Of a stretch of DNA of 5,232 bases, positions 1-5,232 are shown piece after piece. The DNA lies in assembly GCA_029933535.1 (NCBI GenBank), contig JAOZNZ010000177.1, positions 1 to 5,232 of the forward strand, in the 5' to 3' direction. This DNA is from a bacterium (GTDB lineage Bacteria; Auribacterota; UBA3054; B51-G9). Position numbers and translations under genes: made by a program. The notes under the pieces were generated by a model that was not told the origin of the DNA, did not search any database, and worked only from the letters and a program-made list of their open reading frames with translations. Position 1 is the stretch's first letter. The number at the start of each line of letters is the position of its first letter.

Positions 1-80
1 TAGCTAATTCATTTATGACTTTAAATACTAAATTTATTTTGTACTCAAAATTAATTTCCACTAAAAAAAACTATACTATT

Positions 81-2309
81 ATGAAAAAAACAACATTTAT
101 CTTTCTAACAATTTCCATCATTTCTTCATTCTGTTTCGCGCATGAGATGTGTCAACAACCTGTTTTATCGCCGCCAACATCGCCACCTGAAGCCGCGGTT
201 ATCGCGAAAGGACTCCAAGAACATTTTCGCTATTTATTTAGTAAAAAGCAGCTTGATAGTCTCGACAAAATCCATCAGGATTTTCTTACGGTTGCTGAAG
301 AAATGACGAGAGCGACAAATGACACTTCACGCGGAGCAGCGCAAAAAAAGCTTGAACAAACAGACAAAGAATTAATTCAACTTTTAGACAATTACAAAAA
401 TTTAATTGACGTAGATATTTCGATTCCCGGATTTGCTAAAATGGATCTGGAAAAAAAACTCAGTGTGACGGGTGATTCGGTCGGCGCTATCTTTCGTATT
501 AAAACCTGTGACGGACCGGTAAGTTTTACCACAGCCAAATGGGACATGAAACGAAAATGGGAAGCGACTCCTGAAGTTTTGATTCCTTATTGCAGTACCG
601 GGACAACTTATGCGTTGGCAGGTTATCGAAATATTCCTCATGGCAAAAGTGATATTACAGTATATTTTTCACCAATAAATAATCCTCCGGTAACCTCACG
701 TGGTTTTTTATCATTTGAAACTCCCGAAACAGGAATTCTTGATTTTAGCATGACAGACGAAAACGGAGAGTCAACTCCGGCAATGATACGTTTAGTTTCG
801 CTTACTGATAATTATATGCGTGTTCCCGGCGGTGCTTTGGAATTTTCCGATCAATTCGAACCATCAACTCCACCGCCCGGATATCGTACAGATGTTCGTT
901 ATATACAATACAACGGTCCGCTTTTCGGAAAAAATTTCCATTGTGTTCCCGGACCTTTTAATATGGGATTGCCTCCCGGCGAATACGAGATAGCGGTTTT
1001 TAAAGGAGTGGAATACATTCCGATTCAGGATAAGTTTACAATTCGTTCCGGTGAAACAACTAAATTTTCGGCAAAAATGAAAAGATGGAGCAATATGGCG
1101 GAAAAAGGTTGGTATTCCGGCGATGACCACGTTCACGGCGCCATAATGAACGATAAAGACGCTTATCAACTTTTGACTTTTGCTAAAGCAACCGACACAC
1201 ACGTTGTAAATATTCTTTGCATGGGCGATCATCGTCAGATTTGGTTTCCACAACGCGGCTTCGGTAAAAAATTTCGCGTTATTGACGGCGACTACATGCT
1301 GGTTCCCGGACAGGAAGGTCCGAGGTACTTTATGGGACATGCCGTTGGTATGAATCTTAAACAGCTTGTTCGTTTTCCTGAACATTATTTATTAAATGAA
1401 AAGGTGGCAGAAAAAATTCACGAAGATGGCGGGCTATATGGACAAGCTCATCTTGCACACAAATTATTTGGTATTGAGCGCGATCTGTTTATGCAAGTCC
1501 CACTCGGGAATTCTGATTTCGGAGAAATTTTGCAGTTTAACCACTTAGGCACTGAACTTTATTATCAAATTCTAAATCTTGGATATAAATTAGCCGCCTC
1601 GGCAGGTAGTGATGTCCCTTATGGCGGAAGTATCGGCGATGTTCGTATTTATGCTTACACGGGTAAAAGTTTCTTGCCGTTTATGAATAAGAAGTTTACG
1701 GCTGATGATTGGTTTGAAGCAGTTCGTTCCGGCAAAACATTTGTCAGCAATGGTCCAATGTTAGACTTTCATGTAGATGGCGAAGGCCCTGGCAGTGAGA
1801 TTTTGATTAAGAAAAACAAAACTCTGCGTGTAACTGCAAAAGCTGTCGGTTTGAAGAATGGATGTTCTCCGGCAAAACTCATGATTTTCAGTCATGGGAA
1901 AATTATTAAGGAAATCACTTCTGATAATCCGGCACAAGAAACCCTTGAACTTGATTTTGATTTCGATGTCGAATTTGGAACCTGGATTGCCGCATGCGCG
2001 TTTGGCCACGACGGTTCAAGAGCCCACACCACACCGGTTTATGTTGTAAGAGAAGGTTACAGGTTTTGGGATATTAAGCAAGTTCCCGAGTTGATTGCCA
2101 ATTGTTATGCTACATTAGACTCTCTTGAAAAAAGTATTTTGGACATAAAAAAATCAAAGACCGATGGATCCATTGACCCTCTTAACCATTTCGGCATGGG
2201 AATAGCTAATCAGGCTGATGAAGTTTTGGCATCAATAAAAAAAGTGCGAACAAAGTACAAAGAATTGGAAAGCATTTATCAAAAAGAATTGAAATCCCGA
2301 AAAAAATAA
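81..2309 (+). CDS. Exported CehA/McbA-family metallohydrolase (PHP-like domain)
   Basis: The 742-residue protein is probably a metal-dependent hydrolase acting outside the cytoplasm. The start at 81 is chosen because MKKTTFIFLTISIISSFCFA is a classical signal peptide (cleavage likely after A20); an in-frame ATG at 15 would bury it behind 22 residues. No Shine-Dalgarno motif precedes it. Residues about 30-125 look helical, about 130-335 look like beta-rich domains, and the PHP-like catalytic part spans about 340-560. Visible candidate metal ligands are GDDHVH (H350, H352), GDH (D383, H384), GQE (E412), GH (H420), QAHLAH (H457, H460) and SAGSD (D511). The segment W544 to P559, ending SGKTFVSNGP, is highly typical of CehA/McbA proteins. 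A charged helical, possibly coiled-coil tail ends the protein. Characterised relatives include the carbaryl hydrolase CehA, but most family members have no known substrate, so the actual reaction is unknown. The family call is firm; a role in glycan breakdown is inferred only from the neighbouring rhamnosidase. Confidence 0.88.
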   Translation: MKKTTFIFLTISIISSFCFAHEMCQQPVLSPPTSPPEAAVIAKGLQEHFRYLFSKKQLDSLDKIHQDFLTVAEEMTRATNDTSRGAAQKKLEQTDKELIQLLDNYKNLIDVDISIPGFAKMDLEKKLSVTGDSVGAIFRIKTCDGPVSFTTAKWDMKRKWEATPEVLIPYCSTGTTYALAGYRNIPHGKSDITVYFSPINNPPVTSRGFLSFETPETGILDFSMTDENGESTPAMIRLVSLTDNYMRVPGGALEFSDQFEPSTPPPGYRTDVRYIQYNGPLFGKNFHCVPGPFNMGLPPGEYEIAVFKGVEYIPIQDKFTIRSGETTKFSAKMKRWSNMAEKGWYSGDDHVHGAIMNDKDAYQLLTFAKATDTHVVNILCMGDHRQIWFPQRGFGKKFRVIDGDYMLVPGQEGPRYFMGHAVGMNLKQLVRFPEHYLLNEKVAEKIHEDGGLYGQAHLAHKLFGIERDLFMQVPLGNSDFGEILQFNHLGTELYYQILNLGYKLAASAGSDVPYGGSIGDVRIYAYTGKSFLPFMNKKFTADDWFEAVRSGKTFVSNGPMLDFHVDGEGPGSEILIKKNKTLRVTAKAVGLKNGCSPAKLMIFSHGKIIKEITSDNPAQETLELDFDFDVEFGTWIAACAFGHDGSRAHTTPVYVVREGYRFWDIKQVPELIANCYATLDSLEKSILDIKKSKTDGSIDPLNHFGMGIANQADEVLASIKKVRTKYKELESIYQKELKSRKK

Positions 2310-2431
2310 TAAATTATAACGAAGTAAAAATACCCAAAATGACCGCAAGCTCGTTTCACTCTCTTGCAGCTACATCGATTTAAAAAGTGACTGCCGGCAA
2401 TTAGTCCTTAGACCTTATACCCCCGCCAATG

Positions 2432-2457
2432 ACAGGGCAAGTTGCTTATGCTACTTT
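2432..2457. repeat. Imperfect hairpin carrying first copy of a 14-bp direct repeat
   Basis: GCTTATGCTACTTT at 2444-2457 is repeated exactly at 2593-2606. In this copy the 5' arm (CAGGGCAA, 2433-2440) only partly pairs with the 3' arm TTGCTTATG: GCAA/TTGC is intact and the outer part is degenerate. It looks like a decayed member of the same hairpin family as 2581-2606. Confidence 0.6.
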
Positions 2458-2464
2458 AAATCCC

Positions 2465-2520
2465 CCTCTAGAGGAGAATGTCCCGGTCGAAGCATCGGGA
2501 AGGGGTGGCGCGAAGCGACA
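2465..2520. repeat. GC-rich palindrome block
   Basis: Three short self-complementary pieces lie in a row. CCTCTAGAGG at 2465-2474 is a perfect 10-bp palindrome. TCCCGGT at 2481-2487 pairs with ATCGGGA at 2494-2500 with one G-T wobble. CGC at 2510-2512 can pair with GCG at 2515-2517 around a two-base loop, as in GGCGCGAAGCGACA. The composition is much more GC-rich than the flanking genes. It resembles a dispersed structured repeat rather than coding sequence; no boundary or target duplication can be fixed from one copy. Confidence 0.45.
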
Positions 2521-2532
2521 GGGTATGTTATC

Positions 2533-2581
2533 TCTGTCCTCCGTCCTCTGTCCTCGGATCTCGGACTTCGGATCTCGACCC
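2533..2581. repeat. Degenerate 7-bp tandem repeat, seven units
   Basis: Seven consecutive heptads are seen, each beginning TC: TCTGTCC, TCCGTCC and TCTGTCC at 2533-2553, then TCGGATC, TCGGACT and TCGGATC at 2554-2574, then TCGACCC at 2575-2581. The first and third heptads are identical, as are the fourth and sixth. The 7-base register never slips, so this is a short tandem heptamer array that drifts from one variant to another halfway through. No function is evident. Confidence 0.75.
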
Positions 2582-2606
2582 ATAAGCTGGAAGCTTATGC
2601 TACTTT
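2581..2606. repeat. Perfect hairpin with second copy of the 14-bp direct repeat
   Basis: CATAAGCT (2581-2588) and AGCTTATG (2592-2599) form a perfect 8-bp stem with loop GGA. The right arm continues into GCTACTTT and gives the exact 14-bp repeat shared with 2444-2457. There is no T-run typical of a strong terminator immediately after the stem, only CTACTTTT, so it is classed as a repeat. It could still affect transcription entering the rhamnosidase gene. Confidence 0.65.
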
Positions 2607-2642
2607 TCCTGCCAAATAGTGTTAAAAACAGACATATTATTA

Positions 2643-2671
2643 TTGAATTCATATCATCATTATGATATAAT
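2643..2671 (+). promoter_or_regulatory. Sigma70-type promoter for the rhamnosidase gene, probably leaderless
   Basis: TTGAAT at 2643-2648 (4 of 6 bases of the -35 consensus) is followed by exactly 17 bases and a perfect TATAAT at 2666-2671. The ATG of the downstream gene begins at 2680, only 8 bases beyond the -10 box. Transcription would therefore start within one or two bases of the start codon, giving a leaderless or nearly leaderless mRNA. This agrees with the lack of any Shine-Dalgarno motif. The region is AT-rich, so a chance match to TATAAT is possible. Confidence 0.55.
2651..2668. promoter_or_regulatory. 18-bp inverted repeat inside the promoter, possible operator
   Basis: ATATCAT (2651-2657) and ATGATAT (2662-2668) are perfect inverted repeats separated by CATT. 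The palindrome fills the -35/-10 spacer and overlaps the first three bases of the -10 box, the position expected for a repressor site. This would suit a carbohydrate-responsive regulator, but none is encoded in the window, and AT-rich DNA yields palindromes by chance. Confidence 0.4.
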
Positions 2672-2679
2672 TTATCTTT

Positions 2680-5232
2680 ATGAACCATAAATTAAAATAT
2701 TACTGGATTTCTGAAAAGGAAAATGTAAAAGATACTTATATCGCTTTCCGCGGTTCTTTCTCTTTAGAAAAAGAAACAGATGTGGAATTTCTTCTCCTCG
2801 GTGCTCATTGGTTTCAAATTTCTCTTGATGGAAATTTTCTTACCGAGGGACCGGCACGATTTCCCATCACGAATCCTGAATTTGAAATTATAAAGCGAAA
2901 ACTTCCCGCCGGAAAACATGTTCTTTCGGCGACTGTTCACAACCACGGATTAAAAACGCGAACACTTGACGGCGAAAAAATACCGCCTTTCTTCAGTTGC
3001 AACGTTGCGCTCACGAATAATGATACAAAAAAGGTCGCTGAGGACCCGAAACTCTCCGGGCGCAGCAGCGACCCTCCAAATGTGAATTCCATCAACAATT
3101 GTGAAATAACTGGAGGGACGCTGTCCCCAGCGTCCTTTTCACAGCGCGACGTTCATATTTCCTGGAAATGCACAAAGCTGGAAGGTTATATTCCTTCCGG
3201 AGAAAGAATAAGCGAACTTTTTTCATGGATAGAATGGGTTAATACAAGTAAAAATCCTCTGAACTGGAAGGAAATAGATTTTGACGATTCTTTGTGGAAA
3301 TCTCCGGTAGAAGTGTTTCCGGAATTAGGAATACCAAAACCACTTGAACTTGCAGAAATACTTCACCCTGTTCATAAACTTTCACACATAGCTGAAGGAT
3401 GTTTGTCAGGGCATTTCGAAAAAAAAGAAATTCCCGACTGGCCGGAAAAAGATAGCTTGTCGTGGTATCATCGTAATTTGCATGAAAATAAGGACATGGA
3501 GGGCCGCTGTCCTCAGCGGCCTAATTCGCAAATATTACAACCGTCTGAAAATAAGGACGTTGATGACAACGTCCCTCCAGAAAATTCCGTCGATGGAATT
3601 TGGCGGAGATACGATTTAGGACGCATACGCCTCGGAAGAGAAATTTTCACTATCGACTTGCCGGAAGGTTCGGTTGTAGAATTCGGTTATGGTGAATATT
3701 TAACTGATGGAAAAGTTGTTCCGTTCGGCTTAATTGATCCGGTTGACATTCGGCGGAATATCACTCATTTCATTGCGCGTGGTGGTAAGCAGACTTTTTC
3801 TCCGATAACACCAAAAGGCGGAAGATTTCTTGAAGTTCACATAAAAGCCGACCCCGCGGAAATAAAATTTATTGAAGAAAGTTTTATTGAACGTGTTTAT
3901 TACAGAAATCCTATCGGTAGCTTTTCCTGCAATGATAATCTGATTAACAAAATATGGCATGCGGGAATTAGAACTTTAAGCACTTGCTCGGAAGATGCAA
4001 TTACCGATAACCCGTCTCGCGAGCGTGGACAATGGTTAGGCGACCAGCTTCCTTCAATAGCTGTTGCTACAACCGGTTATTCAGATTTACGTCCTTTTAA
4101 AAGGAGTTTGAGGCAGGCCACTTATGAAGTTTTTGAAGATGGCATGGTGCCGGGTGTTTACCCCGGATTTGTTGACAGGCTACAGAGTTTTTCATTGTTA
4201 TGGGTTATCGCGTGTTACAATTATTATAAATTAACCGGTGACAAACTTTTTCTCGAAGAACTGTTTCATGCCGCTGAAAAAAACCTTGAAACTTTTGAAA
4301 ATAACCTGCTTCAAGATAAAGTTAAACTCGAATTAGGATGGATCTTTATTGACTGGGGATGCTCGCAAGATACTAATGAAGCAGGCCTTGCATTAAGAAT
4401 ATTTTATTATTCAGCACTTAAAAATATGTGTGAATGGTGTGACGCCCTCGGCAAAAGTCCTGAGAAATATTTAAAAGAGCTGAAAATTATCGAAAAAATT
4501 ATTGAAAATAAAATCAGGAATATATATAATCGCGCTAATAAGGTCGCCGGGGACGGCGACCCTCCAGAGAAAAATCCGGAATTAAACCTGGAGGGACGTT
4601 GTCCTCAACGTCCTAATTCGAGAGAAATAGAAGAAACGAATAATTGGGAATCCTTGGGTTACCATTTCGTTACGTTAGCTCTTTCAAACGATTTAATTCC
4701 TTCCGAAAGCAAAAGTTCCGCGATAAAATTTATTAAAAAATATATTTTAAATTGTTTTCCGAATAATCCGGATGCTCTAAAACTTGCTAATCCAGGAGTT
4801 CTCGACAATCGGTTTATAACTCCATACTTTTCTTATTTTGCTTTTCCGGGGCTTATCAAAAATGACGAAATGGATTTCGTGCTCGAACAATATCGGAAAT
4901 GCTGGGGTTGGATTTTAAATCAGGGATTAACTACAATGGCAGAAGTCTTTGATCTGAATTGGAGTCACGCGCATGTATGGTCAGCTTCGCCTACAGCCTA
5001 TCTCTCGCGTTATGTTCTTGGATTAAAACCGTGTTATGAAAAAGGAAATCGGCATTTTAAATTTGAGCTTCACACGGGCGATCTTAAAAATGCCAAAGGC
5101 TCTATTCCATTGCCTTTTGAAGATAAAGTTATCGACATACAATGGAAAAAAACTGAAAACGGAATTGAATATCAGTTAAATACTCCCGTACCTATTTGGC
5201 TGCATGTTGAGGATAAAGTCGAAGTAGTGGTA
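2680..5232 (+). CDS. GH78-type alpha-L-rhamnosidase-like protein, 3' end beyond window
   Basis: The frame is open from ATG 2680 to the window end (851 codons, no stop). It probably hydrolyses terminal alpha-L-rhamnose from oligosaccharides in the cytoplasm, as no signal peptide is present. An N-terminal beta domain (about 1-170) is followed by a second jelly-roll (DFDDSLWKSP near 202), then a domain with GRIRLGREIFTIDLPEG (from about 315). The (alpha/alpha)6 catalytic barrel spans about 415-790, and a C-terminal beta domain is cut off. D443, E448 and D455 in DNPSRERGQWLGD have the same spacing as the acidic residues D567, E572 and D579 known in Bacillus GH78 RhaB. E755 in TTMAEVFD fits the position of the later catalytic glutamate, and SHAHVWSASPTAYL follows. 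Three blocks of palindromic repeats add residues at about 118-153, 269-301 and 620-647, all between recognisable conserved segments. Assignment to the GH78 superfamily is firm; exact substrate is not known. Confidence 0.87.
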   Translation, partial: MNHKLKYYWISEKENVKDTYIAFRGSFSLEKETDVEFLLLGAHWFQISLDGNFLTEGPARFPITNPEFEIIKRKLPAGKHVLSATVHNHGLKTRTLDGEKIPPFFSCNVALTNNDTKKVAEDPKLSGRSSDPPNVNSINNCEITGGTLSPASFSQRDVHISWKCTKLEGYIPSGERISELFSWIEWVNTSKNPLNWKEIDFDDSLWKSPVEVFPELGIPKPLELAEILHPVHKLSHIAEGCLSGHFEKKEIPDWPEKDSLSWYHRNLHENKDMEGRCPQRPNSQILQPSENKDVDDNVPPENSVDGIWRRYDLGRIRLGREIFTIDLPEGSVVEFGYGEYLTDGKVVPFGLIDPVDIRRNITHFIARGGKQTFSPITPKGGRFLEVHIKADPAEIKFIEESFIERVYYRNPIGSFSCNDNLINKIWHAGIRTLSTCSEDAITDNPSRERGQWLGDQLPSIAVATTGYSDLRPFKRSLRQATYEVFEDGMVPGVYPGFVDRLQSFSLLWVIACYNYYKLTGDKLFLEELFHAAEKNLETFENNLLQDKVKLELGWIFIDWGCSQDTNEAGLALRIFYYSALKNMCEWCDALGKSPEKYLKELKIIEKIIENKIRNIYNRANKVAGDGDPPEKNPELNLEGRCPQRPNSREIEETNNWESLGYHFVTLALSNDLIPSESKSSAIKFIKKYILNCFPNNPDALKLANPGVLDNRFITPYFSYFAFPGLIKNDEMDFVLEQYRKCWGWILNQGLTTMAEVFDLNWSHAHVWSASPTAYLSRYVLGLKPCYEKGNRHFKFELHTGDLKNAKGSIPLPFEDKVIDIQWKKTENGIEYQLNTPVPIWLHVEDKVEVVV
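3031..3078 (-). repeat. Palindromic element copy 1 (block A, minus orientation, expanded loop)
   Basis: GGTCGCTG (3033-3040) pairs perfectly with CAGCGACC (3066-3073), followed by CTCCA, the complement of the TGGAG foot. Unlike the other copies the loop is 25 bases (3041-3065): the usual 4-base loop (AGGA on this strand) plus 21 extra bases. These contain a nested hairpin CCCG (3045-3048) with CGGG (3057-3060). The 21 bases equal seven codons. The copy is read in frame as KVAEDPKLSGRSSDPP, residues 118-133 of the rhamnosidase. Confidence 0.8.
3110..3135 (+). repeat. Palindromic element copy 2 (block A, plus orientation)
   Basis: The foot CTGGAGG (3110-3116) overlaps an 8-bp stem GGACGCTG (3116-3123) and CAGCGTCC (3128-3135) with loop TCCC. 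It is read as TGGTLSPASF (residues 144-153), one frame away from copies 3 and 6. Its tail is TTTTC instead of TAATTCG; in this frame the standard tail would give a TAA stop. Confidence 0.85.
3496..3528 (+). repeat. Palindromic element copy 3 (block B, plus orientation)
   Basis: The foot is ATGGAGG, the stem GGCCGCTG (3502-3509) with CAGCGGCC (3514-3521), the loop TCCT and the tail TAATTCG. It is read as MEGRCPQRPNS (residues 273-283). It is preceded immediately by GAAAATAAGGAC (3484-3495), identical to the sequence that opens copy 4 at 3547-3558, so a truncated minus-orientation copy may lie in front of it. Confidence 0.87.
3550..3580 (-). repeat. Palindromic element copy 4 (block B, minus orientation)
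   Basis: AATAAGG leads into stem GGACGTTG (3555-3562) and CAACGTCC (3567-3574) with loop ATGA (TCAT on the element strand), then CTCCAG. It is read as NKDVDDNVPPE (to residue 301), the same frame as the other minus copies. The stem is identical to that of copy 6. Confidence 0.87.
4537..4567 (-). repeat. Palindromic element copy 5 (block C, minus orientation)
   Basis: AATAAGG opens stem GGTCGCCG (4542-4549) with CGGCGACC (4554-4561) and loop GGGA (TCCC on the element strand), then CTCCAG. It is read as NKVAGDGDPPE from residue 620, between catalytic-domain segments. Confidence 0.87.
4588..4620 (+). repeat. Palindromic element copy 6 (block C, plus orientation)
   Basis: The foot is CTGGAGG, the stem GGACGTTG (4594-4601) with CAACGTCC (4606-4613), the loop TCCT and the tail TAATTCG. 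It is read as LEGRCPQRPNS (residues 637-647). The translated peptide differs from that of copy 3 only in its first residue, although the DNA stems differ at two base pairs. Confidence 0.88.

Larger units (their letters stand above)
2310..2679. other. 370-bp intergenic region with repeat mosaic and promoter
   Basis: This gap separates two same-strand genes and encodes no credible protein. The first 100 bases show only weak structure: GCAAG at 2345-2349 can pair with CTTGC at 2363-2367, and TGCCGGCA at 2392-2399 is self-complementary. Neither is followed by a T-run, so no intrinsic terminator is evident after the hydrolase gene. Bases about 2430-2606 are a patchwork of GC-rich repeats listed separately. 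Bases 2607-2679 return to AT-rich sequence and hold the promoter-like elements of the downstream gene. The GC-rich patch contrasts with the AT-rich flanks and suggests accumulated small mobile or repetitive elements (inference). Confidence 0.75.

Noticed and set aside
72..77. TATACT as a -10 box for the hydrolase gene
   Set aside because: It ends only three bases before the ATG, so transcription would begin inside the gene, and no -35 motif lies at a suitable distance.
15..80. Upstream in-frame ATG extending the hydrolase by 22 residues
   Set aside because: The ATG at 81 starts directly at a textbook signal peptide; the longer form would bury it behind a lysine-containing leader.
81..140. 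Lipoprotein signal (Cys at residue 18)
   Set aside because: The residue before the cysteine is Phe, not Gly/Ala/Ser, so there is no lipobox; an ordinary signal peptidase site after A20 fits better.
402..2009. Antisense open frames within the hydrolase gene (402-641, 864-1385, 1761-2009)
   Set aside because: They are shadows of a well-supported coding sequence and their translations show no domain.
2345..2367. Terminator of the hydrolase gene from the GCAAG/CTTGC inverted repeat
   Set aside because: Only a 5-bp stem with a 13-base loop and no following T-run.
2429..2688. Overlapping open frames on both strands of the intergenic region (2429-2665 plus, 2446-2688 minus)
   Set aside because: Both run through palindromes and the heptamer array; their translations are low in structure and match no family I recognise.
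3110..3135. Intrinsic transcription terminator at the GC-rich hairpin with TCCTTTTC
   Set aside because: It lies inside an open reading frame, the T-run is short and interrupted, and the same hairpin recurs in the gene without T-runs.
2764..3960. Antisense open frames within the rhamnosidase gene (2764-2946, 3730-3960)
   Set aside because: The opposite strand encodes clear GH78-type domains there.
3031..4620. CRISPR array
   Set aside because: The repeats are paired in opposite orientations, lie about 350 and 950 bp apart between blocks, and lack uniform spacers.

Overview
The window holds two same-strand genes from an AT-rich bacterium, plus a set of small palindromic repeats. Taxonomy cannot be fixed from the sequence. 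A secreted CehA/McbA-type PHP hydrolase next to a GH78-type rhamnosidase, no Shine-Dalgarno motif before either start, and GC-rich palindromes scattered through AT-rich DNA suggest an environmental polysaccharide degrader. A PVC-group lineage such as Lentisphaerota, Kiritimatiellota or Planctomycetota is a guess at low confidence.

Layout: bases 1-80 are AT-rich upstream sequence. Bases 81-2309 encode a 742-residue exported CehA/McbA-family metallohydrolase with the PHP metal-ligand motifs intact. Bases 2310-2679 are a 370-bp intergenic region. It carries a mosaic of repeats (two related hairpins sharing a 14-bp direct repeat, a GC-rich hairpin block and a degenerate 7-bp tandem array), then a strong promoter-like sequence overlapping an 18-bp palindrome. 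Bases 2680-5232 are an open reading frame of 851 codons that runs off the window end. It encodes a GH78-type alpha-L-rhamnosidase-like protein without a signal peptide.

The most notable content lies inside the rhamnosidase gene. Six copies of a small hairpin element (foot CTGGAGG, 8-bp stem, loop of TCCC/TCCT type, tail TAATTCG) sit in three blocks, each block a pair of opposite-orientation copies. Five have a perfect 8-bp stem closed by a 4-nt loop; the sixth has an expanded loop. Stem sequences differ between copies only by paired substitutions. All six are read through in frame and appear to add roughly 97 residues to loops of the enzyme. The pattern resembles REP/BIME elements and, because it lies inside coding sequence, Rickettsia palindromic elements, but the consensus is neither of those that I recognise. 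No transposase is visible here.

The two genes plausibly serve carbohydrate or glycoconjugate breakdown, one outside the cytoplasm and one inside, but they look separately transcribed and a shared substrate is inference only.
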